Shown here: positions 1 through 12,100 of the stretch, piece after piece
How the letters are laid out: every line of letters starts with the position of its first letter
Numbering within the stretch: the first letter of the stretch is position 1
DNA from: Pelobates cultripes
Taxonomy: Eukaryota; Chordata; Amphibia; Anura; Pelobatidae
Direction: 5' to 3'
Assembly (NCBI GenBank): GCA_933207985.1
Contig: OW240918.1
Span: forward strand, 113,295,927-113,359,926
Length of the DNA: 64,000 nt
Notes under the pieces: generated by a model
Told to the model about the DNA's origin: nothing
What the model saw: only the letters and a program-made list of their open reading frames with translations
The model's database searches: none
Made by a program: the position numbers and the translations under genes

Positions 1-39
1 NNNNNNNNNNNNNNNNNNNNNNNNNNNNNNNNNNNNNNN
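1..39. other. Assembly gap (N run)
   Basis: Thirty-nine N at the window edge. The repeat that follows starts right at the gap, so its left end is not visible. Confidence 0.99.
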
Positions 40-345
40 CTATAACAGTGAAAAAAGTTTTTTGCTTTTAAATGCAAGCTATTGTGACACCAGATATGAG
101 TGGTGGCACTGACTGGGCAAATGGGCACAGTATCCACTGTGAGCCTGACACAGAAGCTGGCAGCAGTGGTAGACAACTGACTGCTATTCAATCTATAACA
201 GTGAAAAAAGTTTTTTGTTTTTAAATCCAAGCTATTGTGACACCAGATGTAAGTGGTGGCACTGACTGGGGAAATGGGCACAGTATGCACTGTGAGCCTG
301 ACACAGAAGCTGGCAGCAGTGGCAGACAACTAAGTGCAATTACAT
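40..345. repeat. Tandem repeat, about 153-bp unit, two copies
   Basis: A unit beginning CTATAACAGTGAAAAAAG starts at 40 and again at 193, a 153-bp step, with few differences between the copies. The second copy ends near a run of T at about 355. No coding potential was seen. It may be the edge of a longer satellite or a duplicated transposon end hidden by the gap. Confidence 0.8.
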
Positions 346-360
346 TACATAGAAATTTTT

Positions 361-700
361 TTTTTTTTAAAAAGCATACCCTAACCCTAACCTAGCTATG
401 CTTTTCCCTATCTTATGAACAGCAGCTACACTTTCCCTCCTCTTACTAAGCATGCAGCTTGAGAATGAATCTAAAATGGATGCCTTCCAGGAGGTGGGAG
501 GGTCTGCTAGGGAGGGTGTGCTGCTAATTGGCTGGAATGTGTCTGCTGACTGTGAGGTACAGGGTCAAAGTTTACTCAATGATGACGAATAGGGGGCGGG
601 TCGAACCGCGCATATGTTCGCCCGCCGTGGCGAACGCGAACATGCTATTTTCGCCAGGAACCGTTCGCCAGCGAACCGTTCGGTACATCACTATTCTACA
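361..700. repeat. Unclassified GC-rich repeat fragment
   Basis: This interval holds a short CCCTAACCCTAACC tract followed by a CpG-rich stretch of overlapping TTCGC/GCGAA words at about 596-690. That base composition is unlike the AT-rich surroundings and suggests a mobile-element end or its internal repeats. No ORF or terminal repeat could be delimited. Confidence 0.4.
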
Positions 701-1054
701 GTGAGAAAGATTATTCGAAAATAGAAAACATTCAAGGCAGTTGCCAATATGTCCAGGAATGTATGTCCCAGCACATTCACCGCAAGGTCAAACCATGCAA
801 TGCTCAGAAACATTGCAAGAAACATGAGAGTTACATCTCAAACTCTAAAGGCCTCAGTTAGCATGTTAAATGTTAAAGTTCCTGACAATACAATTAGAAA
901 AAGGCTGAACAACAAGCTCTTCTCTCTAAAAAAACCCACCATAGCAGGCTTAGGTTTGTAAAGTAGCATCTGAACAAACCACAAGAATCCTGAAACAACC
1001 ACAAGAATCCTGAAACAAAGTTGAGATGTTTGGCAACAATGCACAGCACCATGT

Positions 1055-3550
1055 TTGTCAGAAACAAAAACAGCATTTCAGTACAGACACCTAATACCAA
1101 CTATCAACTATCAATGGTCCAATTTAGCAACCCATACAATGGGAAACACTCTTGATCTTGCCTTCACCAACCTCTTTGCTGCCTCTAAACTCTACAATAG
1201 TCCTTTTCCTCTATCTGACCACCATCTGCTGACTTTTGACATTGGCATACCTAAGACCCAATTGACACCACCATCTGAACATCACTCTCACAGAAACCTC
1301 CAATGTCTTGACCTAGAGCATTTCTCCACTAGTCTCCAAACTCTCCCCTTTTACCTATCTCAAACCTCACCTGTTCTAGTTCTGCAACCTCCATCTACAA
1401 TTCCACCCTCTCCTCTCAACTAGACATCATGGCACCTTGTACATTTAAACGCCGCAGGTGCCCCCAACAACAATCCTTGCACACCAAGCTCACTCGATAC
1501 CTCCAAAAATGCTCCAGAACTGCTGAACGCTGTTGGAGAAAGTCTCACTGTGCATCTGACTTTCTCCATTATAAATTTATGCTGAGCTCATACAGCTTGG
1601 CTCTTTCCTCTGCAAAAGTTAATTACTTCAATACCCTCATAACCACACTCTCCCACGAACCCAAACGACTATTTCACACATTTAACTCTCTTCTTTGCCC
1701 TGCTGTTCCTCCTCCACCTACTAACTTGACCGCCTCAGACTTTGCAACTCACTTCACTGACAAGATCTATATAATCAGAGAAGAGATTTCTCATCTTTCT
1801 TCTTCCCCTTACAATACTTCCCCTAACTTCACTCCCTCTGCTGTTCTATGTTCATTCGCACCCGCTATATTGGAAGAGGTTTCTGCTCTGCTCTAGTCCT
1901 CCTGCCCCACCACCTGCTCCCTAGATCCAATTCCCTCGCATCTCATCTGTACTCTGTCTTCTTCTCTGTCTCCACCTCTTACTAAAATTCTCAATCTCTC
2001 TCTCTCCTCCTATATTTCCATTACCCTTCAAACATGCAACTGTAACCCCAATTCTAAAGAAGCCCAATCTTGACCCTAACTCCCCATCGAACTATCGTCC
2101 TATCTCGCTACTGCCTTTTGCATCCAAGATCCTTGAAAGAATTGTGTATGCGAGATTGACAGACTTCCTCGAGTCCAACTCTCTGCTAGACCCGCTTCAG
2201 TCTGGTTTCTGTGCTAAGCACTCTGTGGAAACTGCACTGACCAAAGTATCCAATGATCTACTCGCTGCAAAATTCTCCTTGACCTGTCTGCGGCTTTTGA
2301 CACTGTTGATCATCAACAACTTCTTCTCATCCTCCACAATATCGGTCTACAAGATATTGCTCTCTCCTGGTGCTCCTCCTACCTTTCCCAGCACTCTTTC
2401 AGTGTTTCTTTCTCTGGCTCTGCTTCTTCTCCCCAACTCCTTTCTGTTGGTGTCCCCCAAGGTTCAGTCCTTCTATACTGTTCTCCATGTATACTGCCTC
2501 CCTTGGTAAACTCATTAGTTCCTTTGGCTTCCAATATCATTTCTATGCAGATGACATGCAAATCTACCTGTCCTCTCCTGATCTCTCCCTGTCCCTCTTG
2601 ACTAGTGTCTCTGACTGCCTCTCTGCTATTTCTAACTGGATGGCTGCCCATTTCCTTAAACTCAAGTAAACTGTGCTACCATCAGCTCCACCATGCATGC
2701 TCACTGCCTAGGTGTTCTCTTTGACTCCGACCTCTCTTTCAAGCCTCATGTTCAATCTATCGCCAAATCCTGTCATTTCCATCTCAAAAACATTGCGCGC
2801 ATCCGCCCCTACATAACGCCAGATGCGACTAAGGTGTTGGTCCATTACACTGTCCTTTCTCGCCTTGACTACTGTAATCTGCTTCTCAGTGGTCTTACGT
2901 GCTCCCAACTTTCGCCGTTACAGTACATAATGAATGCGGCAGCGAGGCTCATCTTCCTGTCCTCCCACACCTCCCATGCCTCACCCTTCTGTCAGTCCCT
3001 ACATTGGCTTCCTATAAAATATAGAGCTCAATTTAAAATTCTGGTTCTTGCTTTCAAATTGCTACATAATGCTGCTCCCACCTACCTATCCTCCCTTATA
3101 CACAAGTATGTCCCGTCTAGGTCCTTACGATCTGCTGAAGACTTACGTCTATCTTCTGTCCGTACTCCCACCTCTGATTCAAGATTTCTCAAGGGCTGCA
3201 CCGTTCCTGTGGAACTCGCTTCCCTCCTCCGTTAGATGCTCATCCAGTCTCCACTCCTTCAAAAAATCATTAAAAACCCACTTCTTCATAAACGCGTATC
3301 AATTAAACTGTTAATAGCTCCTGACTGATTCCTCTTCTGCAACTGTCACTAGTCTAATACTATCCTTACCTTTTTGTGTCATTTTACCCCACTCCCTCTA
3401 GCATGTAAGCTCATTGAGCAGGGCCCTTAACCACTCTGTTCCTGTGTGTCCAACTTGTCTGGTTACAACTACATGTCTGTTCATCCACCCATCGTAAAGC
3501 GCTGCGGAGTGTGATGGTGCTATATAAATATCATAATAATAATAATAATC
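1055..3550 (+). pseudogene. Decayed L2-clade LINE, ORF2 fragments
   Basis: Several broken plus-strand frames together resemble the endonuclease-reverse transcriptase polyprotein of an L2/CR1-type non-LTR retrotransposon. The endonuclease end is near 1130-1260 (LDLAFTN, then SDHHLLTFDI). The RT N-terminal motif NYRPISLLP lies near 2090-2115, and the catalytic block [12 protein letters not shown] near 2540-2575. The C-terminal domain at about 2700-3300 contains LDYCNLLLSG, LHWLPIKYR and LWNSLPSSV. Stops and frame changes at roughly 1425, 1900, 2510 and 2670 inactivate it. The 3' tail at about 3400-3550 ends in an ATA/AATA microsatellite after CGCTGCGGAG...CTATATAAATA, as is usual for L2-type tails. 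Confidence 0.85.
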
Positions 3551-3950
3551 AAGCACAATGACAGAGGGGTGATGGTTTGGGTTTGTTTTGCAGCCACAGG
3601 ATCTTGAAACCTTGTAGTCATTGAGTCGACCATGAACACTCTTTATACCAAAGTGAAATGACAGCTAAAGCTTGGCTGAAATTGGATCATGCAAGAGGAC
3701 AATAATTCCAGGCACACCAGCAAATCTACAACAGAATGGCTGGGAAATACAAGAATCAAGGTGTTGCAATGGCCCTGTCAAAGTCCAGAACTCAACACGA
3801 TTGAAATGCTGTGGCCGGACCTTATGAGAGCTGTGCATAAACAAATGCCAGCAAACCTCAATTAACTGAAGCAATGTTGTAAAAAGGAGTGGGCCAAAAT
3901 TCCTCCACAACGTTACGAGAGAGTGATAAAGTCAAAAAGGAAATGATAAC
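3550..3950 (+). pseudogene. Tc1/mariner transposase C-terminal fragment
   Basis: The plus strand encodes, with stops and frame changes, the second half of a Tc1-type DDE transposase. A segment reading NSRHTSKSTTEWLGN is followed by QSPELNTIEMLWPDL, which carries the third catalytic acidic residue, and then a KEWAKIPP segment typical of the C-terminus. The N-terminal half and terminal repeats are absent. It lies directly between two LINE remnants. Confidence 0.75.
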
Positions 3951-3954
3951 TTCA

Positions 3955-4395
3955 AGTTATTGCTGCTAAATTTGGTTCTACAAGGTTTTAAATCAAAAGG
4001 TGTACATTTAACTTTATTTTTATTAAATTATGACATGGATTTACTTAGTCTACCTCAATACAAAAAGAAAACGGCCCGATCCTCCTTCTCCTACAGAGCA
4101 CCGCAATTGTGGAACGACCTCCCGCACAATTTAAAATCAACCCTAAGCCTAAAGTCCTTTAAGAGATCCCTCTCTACATACCTCAAAACAGAATGCACCT
4201 GTCATGGTTGATTATATATGTCCTACCTGTTCTATGTTAAATTTTGTATTTATTGTGTATTAATATTGTTTTTGTATTTTATTGTACCCTAATGTAACAA
4301 TGCAATGATTTGTGGACCCAGGACATAGTTGAAAACGAGAGAAATCTCAATGTATCTTTCCTGGTAAAATATTTTATAAATAAATAAATAATGTT
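3955..4395 (+). pseudogene. LINE 3' end (L2/CR1-like)
   Basis: A short plus frame ends with FSYRAPQLWNDLPHNLKS and then KSFKRSLSTYLK, the C-terminal signature of L2/CR1-type LINE polyproteins. It is followed by an AT-rich tail with CTTTCCTGGTAAAATATT and a TAAA repeat ending near 4390. It is a separate 5'-truncated copy, different from the LINE at 1055-3550. Confidence 0.65.
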
Positions 4396-4431
4396 GTTGT
4401 TCATCTGAGGTTGCATTTACCTGTTTCTAAG

Positions 4432-4889
4432 CAGGGGTGTGTTTACCGCGAGGCAAACAAGGCATTTGCCTTGGGCGGCACTTTTTTTTGGGGGGGCAAA
4501 AAAAGCCGCCCCACAATTGCACTGGCAAATGCCTTGCCAGTCTCTTGTCCTGGGGGGCCCAGGAGCTGGCCGGGTGACCACCTCAGGGGCCCCCAGGCTG
4601 GCACCGGCGGAACTTTCCGGACGGGCAGCGAGGGAGCACTGATCCTCCTGTTCAGCTACCTCGCACGCACCTCAGTGATGCCGGAGCCAGAAAATTATGT
4701 CACTCCGGCGCCGGCATCACTACACGGCCCGCGATGTAGGGGAACAGGAGGATCAGTGCTCCCTCGCCGACTGCAGTGACTGGCCGGCCGCCCAACAGCC
4801 CCAGGAAAGTGATAATCTACCCCAGCACTTCCAAGTGTAGGGAGGCAGGGGGATTGAATTTAAAAAAAAGTTAGTGTGTGTGTCTTTTA

Positions 4890-4920
<31 letters not shown>

Positions 4921-5741
4921 TCTGTTAGTGTGTGTGTGTGTGTCTGTTAGTGTGTGTCTGTTAGTGAGTGTGTGTCTGTTAGTGAGTGTGTGGGTGTCTG
5001 TTAGTGTGTGTGTTTGTGTCTGTTAGTGTGTGTGTCTGTTAGTGAGTGTGTGTGTCTGTTAGTGAGTGTGTGTGTCTGTTAGTGTGTGTCTGTTAGTGTG
5101 TGTCTGTTAGTGTGTGTCTGTTAGTGTGTGTCTGTTAGTGTGTGTCTGTTAGTGTGTGTCTGTTAGTGAGTGTGAGTGTGTGTCTGTTACTGAGTGTGTG
5201 GGTGTCTGTTAGTGTGTGTGTGTGTCTGTTAGTGTGTGTGTATGTTAGTGAGTGTGTGTTTCTGTGTGTGTGTTAGTGTGTGTGTCTGTTATGGAGTGTG
5301 TTACTATAAGTGTGTCTGTTAGTTTGTGTGTGTGTGTGTGTGTCTGTTAGTGAGTGTGTTAGTGTGTTTGTATGTTAGTGAGTGTGTATGCATGTCTGTT
5401 AGTGAGAGTGTATGCGTGCCTGTCTCTGTTAGTGAGTGTGTTAGTATGTGTGTCTATTAGTGCGTGTGAATGCATGCCTGTTAGTGAGAGTGTATGCGTG
5501 TCTGAAGGTAACTGTGTGTGTCTGCTAGTGACTGTATGTGTCTGTTAGTAAGTGTGTATGTCTGTTAGTGAGTGTGTATGTCTGTTAGCTAGTGTATGTG
5601 TGTCTGTCAGTGAATATGTGTGTCTGACACTGAGTGTACATGTGTCTGTCATTTAGTGTGTATGTGTATTTAGAAGGCGGGGCGGGGCGGGGGCTGAGTT
5701 TTGTCATGTCTAAGACAGCACAAAACCAGGATACACCACTG
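4432..5741. mobile_element. Possible hAT-type DNA element around a TG minisatellite
   Basis: The left boundary reads CAGGGGTGTGTTTACC, and the right boundary, read on the minus strand, is CAGTGGTGTATCCTGG, an imperfect terminal inverted repeat starting with CAG. The candidate 8-bp flanks (TTTCTAAG, ATGCCAAG) match only partly, so the target duplication is doubtful. The interior has a GC-rich head (4440-4800) and a long TG-rich minisatellite. No transposase frame was found. Confidence 0.45.
4871..5670. repeat. TG-rich minisatellite (GTTAGTGTGTGTCT-type units)
   Basis: About 800 bp of variants of a 12-16-bp unit of the form TGTCTGTTAGTGTGTG, mixed with plain TG runs. Homogeneous units lie around 5085-5165 and the array becomes more degenerate to the right. 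A short GGGGC run follows at about 5680. Confidence 0.95.
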
Positions 5742-6340
5742 ATGCCAAGGAACAGATGATTGCTCATATGTCCTGATATGTAAAAACACATAATTCAAAG
5801 AGGGTGTACTTTATTTTTTCCCATGACTGTAATGTGTACAGCAGTTCTCCAATTATTCATCAATTATTCAGCAAACTGTGTATAAATTGCTGCTGGACAT
5901 GGATAAGATAATGCTCATGGATGAGAAGCTCTTAAATGGTGGAGACTCTTCCTGCTGGAAGAGGGGTGTATCTGAAATTGTAATCAACTTGTCTAAATTG
6001 TGGAACTTGAAGATCACTGAAGGGTTTTTTAAAAAAGAAATATTATTTGTATTTTTTTTATTCCCTATAAAAAACATTTCAAATAGGGGTTTATTTTTAT
6101 TTTCTTGTTTTTATTTAAAGGAGAGAAATGGGTAAGATGTATTACGGGGTTTAATGGGAAAAAGAGAACAAAGAAAAAAAAGAGCTATGGAAAATAAAAA
6201 AGTCTGAATTGAAATCTAGGGTGCATGTGGTCACCCTGCTCTGGTTCCACGTAAAATAACATGTAACAAGCAAATAAATAAATAGGGTGTCGAGAAGAGT
6301 TATAATAAATCACTACATAGCCACAGATTGCATTGCTCAG
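5742..6340. other. Intergenic, nothing recognised
   Basis: AT-rich DNA between the TG minisatellite element and the 3' end of gene A. Short open frames at 5878-6135 are not supported by repeats, motifs or codon pattern and look random. Confidence 0.6.
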
Positions 6341-6354
6341 ACAGTCTAGTGCAT

Positions 6355-6360
6355 TTTATT
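6355..6360 (-). terminator. Gene A polyadenylation signal
   Basis: AATAAA on the minus strand, about 75 nt after the gene A stop codon. It fits the end of the last exon. Confidence 0.7.
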
Positions 6361-6435
6361 GTATAAAGTTATAGCAGCAACAAGCAGTATATGGTATGAT
6401 GTTGTATTGGATGTGTGATAGAAACATCCCTTTTC

Positions 6436-6545
6436 TTACTTCTTACCACCAGGGCCTTTTCCCTGGTTCTGGCCATCTAGAAAAAAAAGAAAAAGATGAG
6501 ATAGATGTTAGATAGATTAGCCAAAGTATTGCTGAAAAAAAACAC

Positions 6546-6582
<37 letters not shown>

Positions 6583-7457
6583 TAATAATGTTAGCTTTAA
6601 AAGTGTACATGTTGATGTTTTGATAAACTCTTGCTAAAATGCAACACAGTGAAATGTACTTCTTTCACATTAGACTTACCAAAATTATTGAAAATCTTTG
6701 AAAGTTTGAAAGTAAAATTCACTGTTTATACATTATATGTACAGACTGTGGCAAAAATAAAGCCCTTTTCACTAATTTATAAAACGCTTAAACATCAATC
6801 CTAATCAATCTTTCATTGTTAACTTGGACCAGAATAAAAATTTAGTTTTGTACTTCTATTCGCAGTATGTGTTACACTGGTAAAAAATACACTGGTACTT
6901 ACACCACTGGGTGTTATTATCATTATTACCATGTGCAAATGGTATTAAAAGATAAACTTAATCATCATGTATTCTATTAATATACGTATGTGTTTACCTG
7001 ATTTATTCCCACCGCAGGATCCTACGTCCCCGCACTGCTTCCCAGAGTCACCACCTGACGTAGAGAGAGAGGGAATGATTTCAATGCATGATAAAGAATA
7101 TAAAAATGTGAAAGACAGATTGATGACCAACTAAATACAATGTTTTGCCTGAAAAGCATTATGTATAAAGAGCTCACACACTAGTAACTATATATATATA
7201 TATATATATATAATCAAAAAATATATCCAGGGTGCACTCTCTTGAGCAAAAAAAGTGAACCTTGAAAAGACCCGCAGGGGTCGAAACGTTGGTTGTCTTT
7301 ATTTTGCACATGATTTAATAAATCGCTTTTTTTGCTCAAGACCTGAGAGTGGACCCTGGATATATTTTTTGATTATATAGCGGACGCACAGCGGATTGCA
7401 CCCGGGCAGTTATACATATTTGGAATACTAGGAAGGAGAGTGCCAAGCCATCTACTT

Positions 7458-7493
<36 letters not shown>

Positions 7494-9626
7494 TGAAATA
7501 TGTCCACATTATTACAATATGATAAAACCAAATATTGAAATATAAATATTGGTGATTAATTATACCTGATTTCTGACCACCACAGGAGCTTTGATCCTGG
7601 CCCTGCCCACCACTGCCACCTGAATGGAGAAAATAGATAACAAAACAATTGTTGATATCTGCTCGTTAAGAGAGTGCTTGGTGAGTTTGCTATTTACTAA
7701 ACAATCCAATTAAATCTCAGTCATTTCAGAGCATTTAGCCATTGCTGTATATCATTTGTTTTTTTTACTCGGGTGTACTTGACCCTTTTTGAGAAAACGT
7801 TCTCACATTATGTATTTTTGGCTTCATATGCTTGTTTTGAAATAGATACAATGTATTATTTTCTATGTTAAAATACAATTAATCATGCTTTTACCTGATT
7901 TTTGACCACCATAGCCTGAAACTTGACCCTGCCCATCGTTACCCCCTAAAGAGAGATATAATATATAGTCACTATATATCAATATTAATACTAAAAAACA
8001 AAAACAGAAATGGCAAACTAAAGTGTCTGTTGGTCTACTTACGGTCCTAAGCTTTGCCAAATTTAGGGACGGAATGATAAGCATTAGCTAACGATTCTAA
8101 AATTTTCTAAGCATTCTAATCATCATTAAGGCCAATGGATCATATCTAGGAAACCTTAGTTAATGCATGTAGCATCATACTAGTTATCAGAGCAGGATTA
8201 ACCATAACATGACCTTAAGTGACAGCCTAGCCCACAAGATTTACACTGAGGCCTCACAACCATGAATTTGCTTGGCTCAATTAACCACCCCTATGTGAAA
8301 AATAAATGTGGGGCCTCAAACCGGTGATCTGCCTAGGACTCCTTGGTCCCTTAATTCTTGTCTGCTTGCTATGAGTGTTGTAAGGCACTCCAGTATGTTG
8401 TAACTTCACAACAGGCCAAGTTGTCCTTTGCAATAAAATGTAAATTCTTGCATGTTTTAATATCTGGCTAACTCAGAAACTTGAGAAGAACCTTTAAATA
8501 TGGTTTTCACTTCAAAGTATGTCTGAATCCATTGAGTACTCTCTTAACTTGACAGTTTATTTCACTATTAGATTACAATTATTATTTTGTAACTTTATTT
8601 CAGTATAATTATTCACATATTTTACCTGATTTTTGGCCACCACAGGAGCTTTGATCTTGGCACTGTCCTCCTTTGCCTCCTTTAATTAAAGAGAGACAAA
8701 AATTATATATATATTTATTTTTTGCATTTTGGTATATTTTTATAAGCATGTTTTTGTTAATACTGAAATCCATGTATCCATTTACCTGATTCTCGTCCAC
8801 CATATGAGCTTTGATCTTGACACTGCTGTCCACCAGCACCACCTGAATCAAGGAAAACATACATCTGTTTTAGTGGGAGTGTTTCGTATGTATCACATCA
8901 CACACTTTACTTTGCTGATTATATTCATTTGTATGTTTCTGATGTAGCCCATAAAAAGAGGTTACCAGCAGACAGTGCCCAAGTTTTAAAGGTAATTATA
9001 TAAAAACTATTTCCATAAAATGCACATTAAACTCACGTTATTTAAATCACAGTTTGAAAGAAAAACAGTCAATACTCAAATGATTCACATCAATGTTTAA
9101 TATTTGTAACTTGTTCAGTTACCTGATTTTGGACCTCCAGTGGAACTCTGATCCTGGCATTGCTGTCCACCACTACCTACTGAAGCAAAGAAAACGAGAC
9201 TAAATATTAAGCCAAATAATTAATCTCCTTCTGATTGATATATGAAGCATAAAATGCATTGTGAAAACAATAACTGATTTTCTATATTTCTTCTGCCATA
9301 TCTGCAGCAATGGAGTTTGCTAATTTACTGTTAAATCAATAAATTAATTATATATAAACAAATGATATATCCTCCTTTCTATTGTCTGCATATTATAATG
9401 TTTATCTGATAAGGACTTATCAAAACCAAGTATTGAAAACTGGTTGCATGGATTGTAAACTGTAGCTCTATATATTATATATACAAGGATTTGCAAAATG
9501 CATATACTTACAGCCATGGTGTCCTTGCTGGCCTTGTTCCCCATGATGACCATGTTGGCCTCCATGATGACCATATTGGCCTTGCTGGCTGTCTTGTCCC
9601 TGTTGACCACTTTTAGACCCAGACAT
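6436..9626 (-). CDS. Gene A: eight-exon Gly/Gln/Ser-rich protein with six Cys-module exons
   Basis: Minus strand. Coding parts are 9626-9512, 9179-9123, 8842-8786, 8679-8626, 7945-7895, 7619-7566, 7054-6998 and 6476-6436, giving 486 nt, or 161 aa plus TAA. Every intron starts GT and ends AG, and every junction is phase 1. Exon 1 begins MSGSKSGQQG and is His/Gly/Gln-rich. Exons 2-7 each encode a 17-19-residue module: for example GGAGGQQCQDQSSYGGRES (exon 3), GGKGGQCQDQSSCGGQKS (exon 4) and GGSGGQGQDQSSCGGQKS (exon 6). Exon 8 encodes DGQNQGKGPGGKK then TAA. Exon 2 has two possible AG acceptors three bases apart; the upstream one keeps the module length. No signal peptide or hydrophobic segment is seen. 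It is divergent to gene B. The function is unknown; Cys spacing suggests possible disulfide cross-linking, which is inference. A 160-bp MITE lies in intron 6. Confidence 0.85.
6544..6582. repeat. AAT microsatellite
   Basis: A run of about 13 AAT/TAA triplets in the last intron of gene A. Confidence 0.95.
7213..7373. mobile_element. Palindromic MITE in gene A intron 6
   Basis: The left end ATCAAAAAATATATCCAGGG continues toward TTGAGCAAAAAA. The right end is its reverse complement with a few changes, giving inverted repeats of about 35-40 bp around a core that contains a short hairpin GACCCGCAGGGGTC. It sits in TA-rich DNA between exons 7 and 6 of gene A. No coding capacity. Confidence 0.75.
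7460..7492. repeat. TA microsatellite
   Basis: A pure TA run inside gene A intron 6; another lies at about 7189-7212, beside the MITE. Confidence 0.95.
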
Positions 9627-9721
9627 GATGTTCTCTTTAGTTTGATGAAGTCTACTTCATAAATAAAATACACTGGAGAGATGTTCCGTGTGACTGCTCT
9701 AGATGAAGACGTTTTATTTTA

Positions 9722-9728
9722 TTTTATA
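9722..9728 (-). promoter_or_regulatory. TATA box of gene A
   Basis: TATAAAA on the minus strand, 102 bp upstream of the gene A ATG and within the context GAGTATATAAAATAAAA. The position matches the TATA-to-ATG spacing of the paralogs (70-93 bp). The upstream motifs shared by genes B-E were not found here. Confidence 0.7.
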
Positions 9729-9729
9729 T

Positions 9730-10985
9730 ACTCATGGTTGCATAATGATGATGTTCCATTGGCTACATTATGTTAATCTCTCCATATTTAATGGCAATCT
9801 AAATGTATATAATTTAGTAGAATATCTTTGGTTTGATATTAATTGAAATTGGAAGACTCTACATTTAACACCGGGTGTGCCCCTTGAAGCTATACTTATG
9901 CATCATAAAAACCATAGTTTATATGACTCATCAATAAATAGTGCTCCCGTTTTACCTTATCCCTTTTATGGCCTATTTTATTAAGAATAATTTAGAATAT
10001 TGAACTCATCCACAACCAGAAGAACTGCATGTGATTTTACAATAACTTGTAACAAGCTTCATATTCAATGTTTACATTTATTATCAGAAAATTTTAATAA
10101 AAGATTTTTATTAACTATAGCATAAATAATTATACAATAGGTGACAAAATGGTACAATAAAATTAAAAAAAAATTATTTTATTTTTAAAATCTATAGATT
10201 GATGATCATAATTAGAGCTCCTTGAATGCCAATATCCTTGCTTAAAACAAATGTTGCATATAACATTTAAATAACAGTCCATGCTTGTGTATAAGGTATG
10301 TCTGAATTTGACAAATCAATGTAAACACAAGCAATTATGAGTATGTCTATTGCCTGTTTAGATGCATTATGTGCGTCTGTATGTGGTCTTAGTATGTATG
10401 AATTCTAGGTTACTTTTGAGTGTGCAAAGTTTATGTTTGAATGTGTTATAGTTTAATGTACTGCGTTTATATAAATGCAGGGGAGAATTTATGTGCAGTG
10501 TTGGTGTGTGGGAATTTGCAAAGGTAAAATAGTATTTGTGTGTATGATCAATATATGTAAATTAAGTGGTTATTTGTTAGTAGTGTCAGTGAATGTGAAT
10601 GTGGTTTTCTGCTAATCAGCAGCACAGGTGTGTGAATGGAAGGATTAATTTTTATGGAGAATCTGTCTCACTGAGTGTCAGTTTTGACCCTTAAGACTTG
10701 CAGAGGAGCGCATAAAATTGGGCACGTAGTGTAGGACTAGTCTTGGTCCTATTATCTCTGCTATTTAATTTATCTATTTTTTCCATCACTTGTATTCCTG
10801 ATCACATAGACCATCCAGCTGGTGCTTCTGCCCCGTACCCCAATAACTGGGTTTCTGGGTCACATCCTAACAACTTGCTTCTACTACATAACTTCAACAC
10901 GTGCTTCTGTTATAATCAAATGTCATAATTGAAAAAATATTGCCAGTGGTAACAGAACAAAAATACTGTAATTGTTTCCCTATGG
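9730..10985. other. Intergenic A-B, no recognised element
   Basis: AT-rich DNA upstream of gene A in the divergent A-B interval. A mildly TG-rich stretch at about 10300-10620 has no clear repeat unit. No gene or transposon was recognised. Confidence 0.5.
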
Positions 10986-11121
10986 CAGTGATGGCTAACC
11001 TTGGCTCTATAAATTGTTTCTTGACTACATTTCATGATGCTCAGCTAGTTTTTAGACTCTAAAAGCTTCATGAGAAATGTAGTCCAGAAACAATTTATGG
11101 TGTCAAGGTTAGCCATCACTG
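10986..11121. mobile_element. hAT-type MITE, 136 bp, foldback
   Basis: Starts CAGTGATGGCTAACCTTGG and ends with the reverse complement. The arms of about 60 bp pair across almost the whole element. Flanks are CCCTATGG (10978-10985) and CCCTAGGG (11122-11129), an 8-bp target duplication with one mismatch, as expected for hAT. The same TIR begins another element at 63343. Confidence 0.85.
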
Positions 11122-11619
11122 CCCTAGGGGAAAGGATTAACTTGCAAATTTCAACTATAGATAGTAAACATACATCATTCAAGTTTGAAGTTCTATAGCT
11201 GGGCACATGTAGAACGTAAGCTATTGGTGAAATAGCTAATTGTCTTCTCAGATAACTCCATAATTCCTTCAATCAAGAGAAAGGGTTTGATTGATTATGG
11301 CTTGTATCAATTGGTGCATTTAAACTCTTTAGGATATTTTTTTTCTTATCTATGCTGTTCTTTATCATTGTCATATTCGAAAAGAAACTAAAAGTCTCTA
11401 AAGCTTTTTTTTTTCGTACTGAACTCGATGCAGAAATCTCAGTGGAAATTTGGTGGATTTCCTTTTTATACGCATGCAGTTTATTATAACTTTCTCCTCT
11501 GATCCATGGGGGATGGGAAATCAGATCATAATAGAAAATATGTTTCTTTGCACATGGGAGGCACATGCAAATAGATATGGCCATCTGAATGCATGTGGCA
11601 TTACCTGGTTTTATGAAAA

Positions 11620-11810
11620 TACTATTCAAATATATACAGGGTCCGTACAAACCATTAGGTTCTAACCTGCTCATTAGTAGGACTGTACAAGAGATGGGAG
11701 GTCATCCATTGAGACTGGAAGAAAGGCATTTTCGCAAACAGCAGAGGGGAAAAGTACAGTAAGGACAATAAAGACGTGGACTCATCTTCCTAAAGAGTTT
11801 GTCTTACCAA

Positions 11811-11878
<68 letters not shown>

Positions 11879-12100
11879 ATGAAATATTCAAGACTATGAT
11901 TAACATGAATGTTGGTTGTCAATATGGAGTCAAGAAAGATTTGTTTTTCCCATTTTGAGGCAAAATTGGTCATGGCTTTAAATTGTTTATGTGTTTTTCT
12001 TTCTTTAAGATCAAAAGGACAAAAAGATGTGTTTTAAAGGTTGAACTCAGTAGCATTGAGTCTTTTCCAACCTAGATTACTATGTAAATATTGTTCAATC
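11620..12100 (+). pseudogene. CR1-type LINE 3'-end fragment
   Basis: Sequence at 11630-11810 (GGGTCCGTACAAACCATTA, then GGAGGTCATCCATTGAGAC) and 11880-12100 matches, with decay, the 3' part of the CR1 copy at 21130-21610. A TA repeat and poly-T (about 11815-11879) have expanded inside it. No intact frame. Confidence 0.7.
11816..11879. repeat. TA microsatellite followed by poly-T
   Basis: About 46 bp of TA dinucleotides followed by about 16 T, inside the CR1 fragment. Confidence 0.95.

Noticed and set aside
375..390. CCCTAACCCTAACC resembling telomeric repeat
   Set aside because: Only about two units, inside a dispersed repeat and far from any array; most likely chance or part of the element.
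4871..5670. TG repeat as Z-DNA or CRISPR-like array
   Set aside because: There are no unique spacers and the unit varies in length. It is an ordinary minisatellite.
9344..9673. 109-codon minus frame over gene A exon 1
   Set aside because: It is shifted relative to the MSGSKSGQQG frame, lacks the repeat composition and runs into intron sequence.
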